Source: an uncultured Clostridia bacterium
Lineage (GTDB): Bacteria; Bacillota_I; Bacilli_A; RF39; UBA660
Assembly (NCBI GenBank): GCA_947569225.1
Contig: CANORX010000005.1
Span: 1-15,730 of the forward strand
Direction of reading: 5' to 3'
Length of the DNA: 15,730 nucleotides
The translations under genes and the position numbers were made by a program. Numbering within the stretch: position 1 is the stretch's first letter; the number at the start of each line of letters is the position of its first letter. Positions 8,510 through 15,283 of the stretch are shown here, one piece after another. A model generated the notes under the pieces. The model was not told the origin of the DNA. It ran no database searches and was given only the letters and a program-made list of their open reading frames with translations.

Positions 8510-10132
8510 ATGGGAAGATATGATAATAGAGTTAATGAAGAAGAAAAGAGAAGAATTATTACAGAAGATAGGTTATATTTTCAACAACCTATAAATAAAA
8601 AAGAGAGAACTAAAAGAAAAATATTGATGTTTTTTGTGTTGTTAGTTTTTATAGGAGCAACTATAGCTACTACTTGGACTATTTTAAATTATTTTAAGAA
8701 ATCTCAAGAACTTACTATTAATATAGATACAGATGGAGATGGATGGCCAGATTTAAATGTAGATGTGGATGCAGATGGAATATGTGATATTAATTGTGAT
8801 AGTAATGGAGATAATAAGCCTGATTATAATATTGGTTATAAAAAGACTTTAATAGCGTTTTTTAATATTGATACAAATAAAGATAATAAGCCAGATAAAA
8901 ATTTAATTAATCAGGATAAAAATAATGATGGCGTATGTGATTTAAATTGTGATACAGATGGTGACGGGTATCCAGATATGAATTTAGATTTTAATGCTAC
9001 TGGTCTTGCAACAATTAATCTAGATACTAATGGAGATAAAATTTGTGATTTGAGTTGTGATGTTTTAGGTAATAGAAATGCACAAGTTAATATAGATACA
9101 AATAAAGATAATAAGCCAGATATTAATATAGATATAAATAAAGATTTAATTCCTGATGTTAATATAACTTATGGTGATGATTTTAAAACTCCTGTCTTTA
9201 ATATAGATACTAATAATGATAAAACTGCAGATAAGAATTTAATTAATCAAGATACTAATGGTGATGGTAAATGTGAATTGAATTGCGTGTTAGAAAATGG
9301 TATTTGGCCTACTTTGAATGTGGATTTAGATGGAGACGGTGTATGTGATTTAAATTGTGATACTAATAATGATGGTAAAGCAGAAACTAATATTGATGTT
9401 AATAATAATGGAAAGCCAGATATTAATATTGATTATGATAATGATGGTAAAGCAAATATTAATATAGATACTAATGGAGATAATAAAGCAGATAAGAATT
9501 TAATTAATCAAGATACTAATAATGATGGAGTATGTGATTTGAATTGTGATGTTGATAAAGATGGATGGCCTGATGTGAATATTGATTTAGATGGAGATGG
9601 AGTTCCTGATATTAATGTTGATTTAAATGAAGATGGTAAAGCAGATGGTAATTTAGATACAACTGGAGATAGAAAAGCAGATAGAGATTTAATAGATACT
9701 AAAGTAAAATTAGTTAAAGATGTTACATTTAATGGAAGTAATGAAAGACAGGTTTTATCATTCTTAGATGATGATATATTGGTAGCATCAAAGACTGTTC
9801 CAGGATGGAAAGGAACTAAAACATTTACTATTAAAAATAATAGTGGTAAAACAATTACTTATGATGTTAATTGGGTAGATATTGTAAATAGTTTTTCATA
9901 TGATAATAGACTTTATTTTGGAGTTGTTCAAGATGGTAAAACTTTGATAGATATAAATAAAGGTAGAGTGTCTTATCCTGTAAATAATGGTAGTCCAGTT
10001 TTAAAGGGTATGTCTATTAAACCTGGGGAAACACAAAATTTTGTAATTAATTATGAATTTAAAGATTCTAATACAGCAAATATTGATAAGGGTAAAGTAT
10101 TTTTTGCAAGATTAGAAGTAGTTGTAAAATAA
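8510..10132 (+). CDS. Second Asp-rich repeat rod with TasA-like C-terminal domain (paralogue)
   Basis: A 540-residue paralogue of the upstream rod, with ATG 8510 behind AGGAGAG at 8496-8502. The cytoplasmic tail aligns without gaps to its neighbour: RRIITED at 14-20, LYF at 22-24, Pro27. The hydrophobic segment (~38-60) ends ATIATTWTILNYF, again like a TasA-type signal. Repeats span residues 73-396 and are far more diverged, with many Asn/Lys replacements in the loops, six CxxxC pairs and three NLINQ units (Gln codons at 8912, 9248, 9509). The C-terminal domain has VPGWKGTKTFTIKNNSG and closes with NIDKGKVFFARLEVV. A long linker (about 397-425) separates repeats from domain. It probably forms or caps the same surface structure as its neighbour; binding properties are inferred. 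Confidence 0.85.
   Translation: MGRYDNRVNEEEKRRIITEDRLYFQQPINKKERTKRKILMFFVLLVFIGATIATTWTILNYFKKSQELTINIDTDGDGWPDLNVDVDADGICDINCDSNGDNKPDYNIGYKKTLIAFFNIDTNKDNKPDKNLINQDKNNDGVCDLNCDTDGDGYPDMNLDFNATGLATINLDTNGDKICDLSCDVLGNRNAQVNIDTNKDNKPDINIDINKDLIPDVNITYGDDFKTPVFNIDTNNDKTADKNLINQDTNGDGKCELNCVLENGIWPTLNVDLDGDGVCDLNCDTNNDGKAETNIDVNNNGKPDINIDYDNDGKANINIDTNGDNKADKNLINQDTNNDGVCDLNCDVDKDGWPDVNIDLDGDGVPDINVDLNEDGKADGNLDTTGDRKADRDLIDTKVKLVKDVTFNGSNERQVLSFLDDDILVASKTVPGWKGTKTFTIKNNSGKTITYDVNWVDIVNSFSYDNRLYFGVVQDGKTLIDINKGRVSYPVNNGSPVLKGMSIKPGETQNFVINYEFKDSNTANIDKGKVFFARLEVVVK
8726..9697 (+). repeat. Diverged 12-residue Asp-rich coding repeats
   Basis: About 324 codons of the same 36-nt-period repeat as the upstream gene, but degenerate at DNA level (many aat/aaa codons in the loop positions). 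The first long super-unit, from one NLINQ to the next, is 336 nt, against 339 nt for the first one in the upstream gene. Several units have lost the DxDxDG pattern (near 9010, 9060 and 9290). Confidence 0.88.
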
Positions 10133-10139
10133 ATTAGTT

Positions 10140-10168
10140 TTCACTTTAGAGTGAAGCTTTTTATTTTT
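10140..10168 (+). terminator. Intrinsic terminator after the second rod gene
   Basis: TTCACT (10140-10145), a TTAG loop and AGTGAA (10150-10155), followed by GC and two T5 runs. A short but clear hairpin just past the stop. Confidence 0.7.
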
Positions 10169-10213
10169 GTAATTGTAAATAACAAATTATTTTTGGTTAA
10201 TATTTTTGTTGTA

Positions 10214-10260
10214 AATTGTCATAAAAAGAATTAAGTTTTTCTTGCAATTGTTATAAAAGA
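10214..10260 (+). repeat. Imperfect direct repeat overlapping a promoter
   Basis: AATTGTCATAAAAAGA at 10214 recurs as AATTGTTATAAAAGA at 10246, exactly 32 bp (about three helical turns) apart. The second copy covers the end of the -35 and the spacer of the next promoter; another AATTGT lies at 10171. It could be a regulator site or chance in AT-rich DNA. Confidence 0.35.
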
Positions 10261-10270
10261 TTGATATGAT
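10242..10270 (+). promoter_or_regulatory. Promoter of the first plain TasA-like gene
   Basis: TTGCAA -35 (10242-10247), 17-bp spacer, TATGAT -10 (10265-10270) with a preceding TGA. The upstream 75 bases are very AT-rich and could act as an UP element. Confidence 0.8.
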
Positions 10271-10280
10271 TGTATATAGT

Positions 10281-10289
10281 AAAGGAGGT
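10281..10289 (+). promoter_or_regulatory. Very strong ribosome-binding site
   Basis: AAAGGAGGT is close to full complementarity with the 16S 3' end and sits 8 bases before ATG 10298. It is the best Shine-Dalgarno site in the window and suggests an abundant product. Confidence 0.85.
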
Positions 10290-10297
10290 AAAGGACT

Positions 10298-10948
10298 ATG
10301 AACGATAATAGAGGTCAAGCTATTTTCTTATCAGTTATTGGAATTGCGACATTGTTAGTTGCAATTATAGGAGCAACTTTTGCGTATTTCACTACTACAA
10401 TGACAGGTACTGCTGCTGATTCTAGTTTAACTACTGGTACTATAGGTAAAGTTAATTATACTGCACAAGCATTTAATTTAACTAATATATTACCTGGAAA
10501 AACTACAGATGAAAAAGAGGTAACTGTTACTTTAGGAACATCTGATTTTGATGTTAAGTATGTATGTAATATGGAAGTAAGTGGTAATGAAGTTAAAGAT
10601 TTATATTTAAATGTTACAGGTGATAATACTGTTGCTGCTGCTAATAATAGCCAAATACCATTAGTTGCTTATGCTGTATATTCAGATGGAGATGAAAGTC
10701 AAACACCAACAACTCCAGCAGGTGCAGCTCAAAGGATTAAGATTGCTGAAGGAACATTAAGGTCTGGTGAAAGCAAGACTATGAAATATTCAGTAACTTT
10801 TAAAGAAACTGGTACATCACAAGATACCCAACAAGGTAAGAGATTTAATGCTACTGTTAGTTGTGGTTTAGAGAGTGCTAAAGGAGTATATTATAATAAT
10901 GCTAATCCAAATGGTACAACTACTGTTACTGAACCAGGTGCACAATAG
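10298..10948 (+). CDS. TasA/camelysin-like secreted protein, probable major fibre subunit
   Basis: 216 residues. Residues ~8-31 form a signal-like segment ending IIGATFAYFTTTMTGTAAD, characteristic of TasA/CalY (camelysin, Pfam M73-type) precursors that are usually cut by a SipW-type signal peptidase. The mature part is Thr/Asn/Gly-rich and beta-like, with LPGKTTDEKEVTVTL as the opening strand motif and TGTSQDTQQGKRFNAT as the closing strand. Two cysteines (VCNM and VSCG) could form a disulfide. The C-terminal tail GVYYNNANPNGT is shared with the gene at 11722. The strong promoter and ribosome-binding site and the monocistronic layout fit a major structural subunit. M73 annotation implies a peptidase, but no zinc site is visible, so a structural role is favoured. 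Confidence 0.82.
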   Translation: MNDNRGQAIFLSVIGIATLLVAIIGATFAYFTTTMTGTAADSSLTTGTIGKVNYTAQAFNLTNILPGKTTDEKEVTVTLGTSDFDVKYVCNMEVSGNEVKDLYLNVTGDNTVAAANNSQIPLVAYAVYSDGDESQTPTTPAGAAQRIKIAEGTLRSGESKTMKYSVTFKETGTSQDTQQGKRFNATVSCGLESAKGVYYNNANPNGTTTVTEPGAQ

Positions 10949-10982
10949 TTTACATAGTAATTTACTATATAAAAATAACAAT

Positions 10983-11010
10983 AAACTAGCGATTTAAAGG
11001 CTAGTTTTTT
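10983..11010 (+). terminator. Intrinsic terminator after the TasA-like gene
   Basis: An 8-bp stem AAACTAGC/GCTAGTTT (10983-10990 with 11000-11007), a 9-nt loop and a T6 run (11005-11010). A second small hairpin without a T run (ATAGTA/TACTAT, 10954-10968) lies between it and the stop and might stabilise the mRNA 3' end. Confidence 0.88.
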
Positions 11011-11064
11011 GGTTTTATTATTTAAATTAGAATATAAAAAAATTTGGAAAGTAAGTTATATGTC

Positions 11065-11093
11065 TTGTGTTTTTCTTCTTAAAATGGTATTAT
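11065..11093 (+). promoter_or_regulatory. Promoter of the last two TasA-like genes
   Basis: TTGTGT -35 (11065-11070), 17-bp spacer, TATTAT -10 (11088-11093) with a TGG extension. Same design as the two rod-gene promoters. Confidence 0.72.
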
Positions 11094-11119
11094 GGTAATA
11101 GTAATAATAGGGTGAAATT

Positions 11120-11707
11120 ATGAATAAAAAAAATAGTAAGTTAAAATATTATGTATATGCAATTATTCCAATATTATCTTTTATGTCGGTGGCTTTTTTA
11201 ACATCTTATTCCTTTTATTTAGCTACTGTTGTCGGTAATGAAGAAAATGGGGATGTTATTTTGAAAAGTTCACAAGTATTTGCTATGTTTGAATCTACAG
11301 ATACTTTAGATGTTAAGAAGATGTTGCCTGGCTACTCAGGTGAAATTAGATTTTCTATAACTAATACTAGTCCAGAAGAGGATTTGTTTGGAAATTATAC
11401 GTTATTTTGGGATATTACGAAAAACGAAATTGATAGTGAAAGTTTTGTGTATACGTTAAGTGGTGTAAGTGAGAAGGATGGAGTTAGTGTTAATGAAGAT
11501 GAGAAAAATAAAGTCGTTAATGTTAATTCTGCGAGAAGAATTCCTACTGTAAGTGGTAGTATTGGAAGTGGTATGATTAATACAGGTGTTACACATAAAT
11601 ATGTATTAAAGATAGATTTTAGAGAAAGTGGAAATAGTCAAAATGATCTTCAAGGTAAAGAGTTTGTGGGTAAAATTGTTGCAAAGGGAGATCCTAATAT
11701 TCAGTAG
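11120..11707 (+). CDS. TasA-like secreted protein, divergent (195 aa)
   Basis: A basic N-terminus (MNKKNSKLKYY) and a hydrophobic segment at ~11-36, ending VAFLTSYSFYLATVV, a looser match to the TasA-type signal end. The exported domain opens with MLPGYSGEIRFSITNTS and closes with GNSQNDLQGKEFVGKIVA, the same pair of strands as in the other four cluster proteins. In between, ARRIPTVSGSIGSGMINTG resembles the RVPTALENG and RVSYPVNNG segments of the two rod proteins. So its C-terminal domain is closer to the rod caps than to the 216-residue protein. No cysteines. AGGGTG precedes the ATG. The next gene begins 14 bases downstream and is probably cotranscribed. A minor, adaptor or anchoring subunit is a guess. 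Confidence 0.78.
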   Translation: MNKKNSKLKYYVYAIIPILSFMSVAFLTSYSFYLATVVGNEENGDVILKSSQVFAMFESTDTLDVKKMLPGYSGEIRFSITNTSPEEDLFGNYTLFWDITKNEIDSESFVYTLSGVSEKDGVSVNEDEKNKVVNVNSARRIPTVSGSIGSGMINTGVTHKYVLKIDFRESGNSQNDLQGKEFVGKIVAKGDPNIQ

Positions 11708-11721
11708 AAAGGGAGTTTATT

Positions 11722-12324
11722 ATGAAGAATAAAAGATATGAAATAATGTTAAGTATAATTACTATTATGACTGTTCTTACTACGGCTGTTGGGGTTACTT
11801 TTTCTTATTTTACTAACAGTATGACAGGAACGGCTGCAGATATTTCGGCTACTACAGATTTAATTGGTGGAATTAAGTTTGAGGGTGGAACTAATTTTGA
11901 AGATGCTACTGATATTGAACCTGGATGGATGAAGAGTAAGACTTTTACTATTACAGTAGCGCCTAGTAATCATGAACAAGTTGTTAAAGTAAAAATGGAT
12001 TATACTAATGGTTTTACTGATTTAGTAGGAGAAGTAACTGAAGTTAGTAATGGAGCAATAGGTTCGTTTAGTTTAGAAAAGAATACTCCAGAAAATACAG
12101 ATGAGTTTACTAAAGTGCTTGTTGATAAAACTTTTCCAGCAAGTAGCGAGGTTCAAACAATTACTTATACTCTTACTATGAAGTTTCCAGAGACAGATTC
12201 TAATCAAAATTATGATCAAGGTAAAGAATTTAATGCAACGTTATATGCTGATTTAGGAAGTAGTGGACTTTATTTTAATGATCAAAATCCAAATGGTACT
12301 AATACGAAGCCAGACACGCAATAA
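11722..12324 (+). CDS. TasA/camelysin-like secreted protein (200 aa)
   Basis: The signal segment (~9-30) ends TAVGVTFSYFTNSMTGTAAD, almost the same junction as in the 216-residue protein (ATFAYFTTTMTGTAAD). Domain features are IEPGWMKSKTFTITV (a PGW motif as in the rods) and DSNQNYDQGKEFNATLYAD as the closing strand. The tail is GLYFNDQNPNGT, shared with the 216-residue protein. No cysteines. An AAAGGGAG ribosome-binding site lies six bases before the ATG, and the gene follows the previous one by 14 bases, giving a two-gene unit ended by a strong terminator. It is likely secreted and co-assembled with its neighbours; its precise role is unknown. Confidence 0.8.
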   Translation: MKNKRYEIMLSIITIMTVLTTAVGVTFSYFTNSMTGTAADISATTDLIGGIKFEGGTNFEDATDIEPGWMKSKTFTITVAPSNHEQVVKVKMDYTNGFTDLVGEVTEVSNGAIGSFSLEKNTPENTDEFTKVLVDKTFPASSEVQTITYTLTMKFPETDSNQNYDQGKEFNATLYADLGSSGLYFNDQNPNGTNTKPDTQ

Positions 12325-12371
12325 TTTATTGCTAAGTATTAAAGAATATATTATTTTCAGTTAAGGGTTAT

Positions 12372-12400
12372 AAAAGTAGGTAAGATTTACTTACTTTTTT
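12372..12400 (+). terminator. Intrinsic terminator closing the TasA-like cluster
   Basis: A 12-bp stem (12372-12383 with 12387-12398, one G-U pair) with a 3-nt loop, ending in a T run to 12400. The remaining gene-free bases to the next promoter are AT-rich, with nothing further recognised. Confidence 0.85.
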
Positions 12401-12506
12401 ATTTTATATTAATAATTTTTATTAATATAAGTTGTATTAATGTTTTAAATGATTGTAAATACTAATAATAAATGTGTTAAGATATGTAACAAATAAGTTA
12501 TATTAA

Positions 12507-12535
12507 TTGAAAATTTAATGCTATTTTGATATAAT
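12507..12535 (+). promoter_or_regulatory. Near-consensus promoter of the ltaS-like gene
   Basis: TTGAAA -35 (12507-12512), exactly 17 bp, TATAAT -10 (12530-12535) preceded by TGA. This is the strongest promoter match in the window. It overlaps an in-frame ATG at 12534, which rules that ATG out as the start. Confidence 0.88.
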
Positions 12536-12557
12536 GTTGTTACCGAGGGATATAAAA

Positions 12558-14639
12558 ATGTGGAAAAAAATAAAAAGTATAGATTTTAAAAAAATGTTTA
12601 GTTATAAAAATTTAAGAGAGTTTTATATTAATTTTTTAAAGGCTTTTAAGAAATATTTATCTACAAATATTTTGTTTTTGACGTATGTTTTATCTTCTGT
12701 TTTTATAGGATTTTTGCTTAGATATTTTACTTTAGGTAATATCATGGAGTTAAAAGCTTTAGTTTGTGATTTTACTATAAGTATCTTATTAGGTTCTTTT
12801 GGATATTTGATAAAGCCTAAACATCAATTTAAATATTTTTTTCTATTAAGTCTTTTCTATACTTTTCTTTGTATTATAAATCATATTTATTATACTTTTT
12901 ATATGAGTTTCGTAAGTGTAAGTTTGCTTGGGACTTTGAGTATGCTTGGAGAAGTTAGTGATTCAGTTACTAGTAAGTTAGAGTTAGTTTATTTTATTTA
13001 TTTAATAGCGCCTATAATTATGATAGTTATTTATAGATTCTTGTCTAAAAAGAAAAATTATTATGAGATATTAAAGCAGGATAAGGATAAAAGAATGTTT
13101 ATAAGAACTGGAGTTACTGGGTTAGTTATTATATTTTTAGTGTTAATTACTTTAGCTTCTAATGAGGCAAGTAGATTAGTTAAGCAGTGGAATAGAGATT
13201 TTATTGTTCAAAGGTTTGGTATATATACTTATACATTTAATGATTTAATTCAGAGTATTCAACCTTCTATTAGTACTATGTTTGGATATGATAGCGCGGC
13301 TAAATCTTTTAGAGATTTTTATAGTAATAGAGATGTTATAAAGGAAAAGAATGAGTATACTAATATATTTAAAGGTAAAAATGTTGTCTTTATTCATGCT
13401 GAGAGTATTCAAAATTATTTGATAGATTTAGAAGTTAATGATATTGAGATAACACCTAATTTAAATAAGTTATCTAAAGAAGGTTTATATTTTTCTAGTT
13501 TTTATCCTCAGATAAGTGTTGGAACTAGTAGTGATACTGAGTTTACTTTAAGTACAGGATTGTTACCTAGTTCAAGTGGAACAGTGTTTGTTAATTTTTA
13601 TAATAGAAAGTATGAGAGTATTCAAAATTTATTTAATGATAAAGGTTATTATACTTTTAGTATGCATGCTAATAATGCAGATTATTGGAATAGAAAGACT
13701 ATGTATAAGACTTTAGGTTATCAAGAGTTTTTTGCTAAGGATAGTTATGTTGTTCCAGAGGATGTTAATGATGCTGATTATATAGGTTTAGGTCTTTCAG
13801 ATAAAAGTTTTTTACTTCAATCAGTAGAAAAATTAAAAGAGATAAAAGCTAATAATAAAAATTATATGGGTACGATCATTACACTTAGTAATCATAGTCC
13901 TTTTGAAGATGTTTTAAAGTATGGGAACTTAGATTTTAGTATTACTTTTGATAAGGGAACAGGTGAGTTTGATTCTTTTGGAGAAGAAATAAAATAAAAT
14001 TTTACAGTTCCATTTTTTGAAGATAGTAATATGGGTAATTTTTTGTAATTTTGACTTTTTTGTTTTGTGGGGGGTGGTGTGTTTTTTAGTGAGATTAAGA
14101 GACAGGACTTAGATAAAGATACAGTGTTTATTATTTATGGGGATCATGAGAGTAAACTAGGTAGAAAGAATTTGAATCTTTTATATAATTATGATGTTAT
14201 GACAGAAGATATAAAGGATGAGACAGATCCAACGTATGTTAATTTAGAAGATTATAATTATGATTTAATTAAAAATACTCCACTTATTATATGGACAAGT
14301 GATATGGAACTTAGGAAAGAAATTACAGATGTTATGGGAATGTGGGATGTTTTGCCTACTGTTGCAAATATGTTTGGTTTAGAGTATAATTATGCACTAG
14401 GTAATGATATATTTTCTAATAATGAAAAGATAGTTGTGTTTCCAAATGGAGATGTTCTTACTAATAATGTTTTTTATAGTAATTTAAAGGATGAGTATAT
14501 TATTCTTAAAGATGAGGCTATAGAGTCTAGTTATATTGAAAGAATTAAAGATTACGCAGATGTAAGACTTGAGATAAGTAAGGCTATTATAGTTCATAAT
14601 GTTATAGAAAATGAAGGTGAATATATTGAAAGGAAATAA
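12558..14639 (+). pseudogene. Lipoteichoic acid synthase-like membrane phosphatase-fold enzyme, interrupted by three in-frame stops
   Basis: LtaS-family enzymes polymerise glycerol phosphate from phosphatidylglycerol, or transfer related phospho-groups, at the outer membrane face. I start at ATG 12558, behind GAGGGA at 12545-12550. Five N-terminal membrane helices precede a sulfatase-fold domain. Catalytic positions are visible: E282 (HAES), nucleophile T323 (VGTSSDTEF), W377/R379 (YWNRKTMY), H446 (SNHSPF), and D529/H530 (YGDHES). The same reading frame holds throughout for 693 codons, close to full family length. It is broken by TAA at 13995, TAA at 14046 and TGA at 14052. The flanking code EEIK-stop-NFTVPFFEDSNMGNFL and then VFFSEIKRQDL is typical of the family, so the two open halves (12558-13997 and about 14067-14639) are one gene. 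It is either a very recent pseudogene or a sequence error. LtaS versus a phosphoethanolamine-type relative cannot be separated. Confidence 0.85.
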
Positions 14640-14643
14640 TAAA

Positions 14644-15282
14644 ATGAAAAGAAAAGTTAATAAAAATAGAATGTTTTACTTTGTTGTAAGTGTATTAACT
14701 GTTATAATTATAGTTGTTTCTGGTGTTAAGGTTTTCTTTGATTTTTTTGTTAGTGATGATAGGTCTGTTGTTAGTAAGACTACTTTAGATCAAATGGAGG
14801 TATATGGTTATACTTTAGATGATTTGGATACAGAGCTTTATAAGGTTTATTTTGATGAGTTAAAAGGTATACTTGATAAAGATGATGTTGATTATAAGTT
14901 ATATGCTGAAGGATTGGTTAAGTTATTTGTTACTGATTTTTATACACTTGATAATAAGGTTACAAGTAGTGATATAGGTGGTACTGAGTTTATTCATTCT
15001 AATTTGGTAGATAATTTTAAGATGAATGCAGGAGATACTATGTATAAGCATGTTAAGAATAATGTTTATGGGGATAGAACTCAAGAGTTACCTAAAGTAA
15101 ATAGTGTTTCTATAGATTATATTACAGAAGAAGAGTATTCTTATGATAGTAAACAATATGATGCTTATAAGGTAAGTGCTTCTTGGGAATATGAGAAAGA
15201 TTTAGGTTATGAGAGTAAAGGTGTATTTTATCTAATAAAAGATAGTAATAAGCTTGTAATAGTAGAAAAATCAGGGGAGTAG
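14644..15282 (+). CDS. Membrane-anchored protein of unknown function (212 aa)
   Basis: Family not recognised. I choose ATG 14644, four bases after the ltaS-like stop with AAGGA at about 14629-14633; an in-frame ATG at 14611 would lie inside the upstream gene. A strongly basic start (MKRKVNKNR) is followed by one hydrophobic helix (~10-33), then an acidic, Tyr- and Asp-rich extracytoplasmic region of about 175 residues. The end has alternating strands (AYKVSASWEYEKD, GVFYLIKD, KLVIVEK), which could be an NTF2-like or cystatin-like fold, but this is a guess. No cysteines. It is tightly placed between the ltaS-like gene and tilS (one-base gap), so it is transcribed with both. Confidence 0.82.
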   Translation: MKRKVNKNRMFYFVVSVLTVIIIVVSGVKVFFDFFVSDDRSVVSKTTLDQMEVYGYTLDDLDTELYKVYFDELKGILDKDDVDYKLYAEGLVKLFVTDFYTLDNKVTSSDIGGTEFIHSNLVDNFKMNAGDTMYKHVKNNVYGDRTQELPKVNSVSIDYITEEEYSYDSKQYDAYKVSASWEYEKDLGYESKGVFYLIKDSNKLVIVEKSGE

Positions 15283-15283
15283 T

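Noticed and set aside
5473..10132. Cellulosome dockerin interpretation of the DxDGDG repeats
   Set aside because: Dockerins have two loops of about 22 residues with flanking helices. Here dozens of uninterrupted 12-residue units fit thrombospondin type-3-like repeats, and no cohesin or glycoside hydrolase is present.
10298..10390. Type IV or class III prepilin signal (RGQ near the N-terminus)
   Set aside because: The Glu expected at position 5 after the cleavage Gly is missing, no prepilin peptidase or assembly ATPase is present, and the end of the hydrophobic stretch fits the TasA/camelysin type better.
5473..12324. Sortase-anchored surface proteins
   Set aside because: None of the five proteins has an LPxTG-type motif followed by a hydrophobic segment and basic tail at its C-terminus.
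12534..12557. Upstream ATG start for the ltaS-like gene
   Set aside because: It overlaps the TATAAT box of a near-perfect promoter; ATG 12558 follows GAGGGA at proper spacing.
14067..14639. Separate gene starting at GTG 14067
   Set aside because: It begins inside the T/G-rich block with no ribosome-binding site, and its product is the C-terminal third of the LtaS-like catalytic domain in the same frame as the upstream part.
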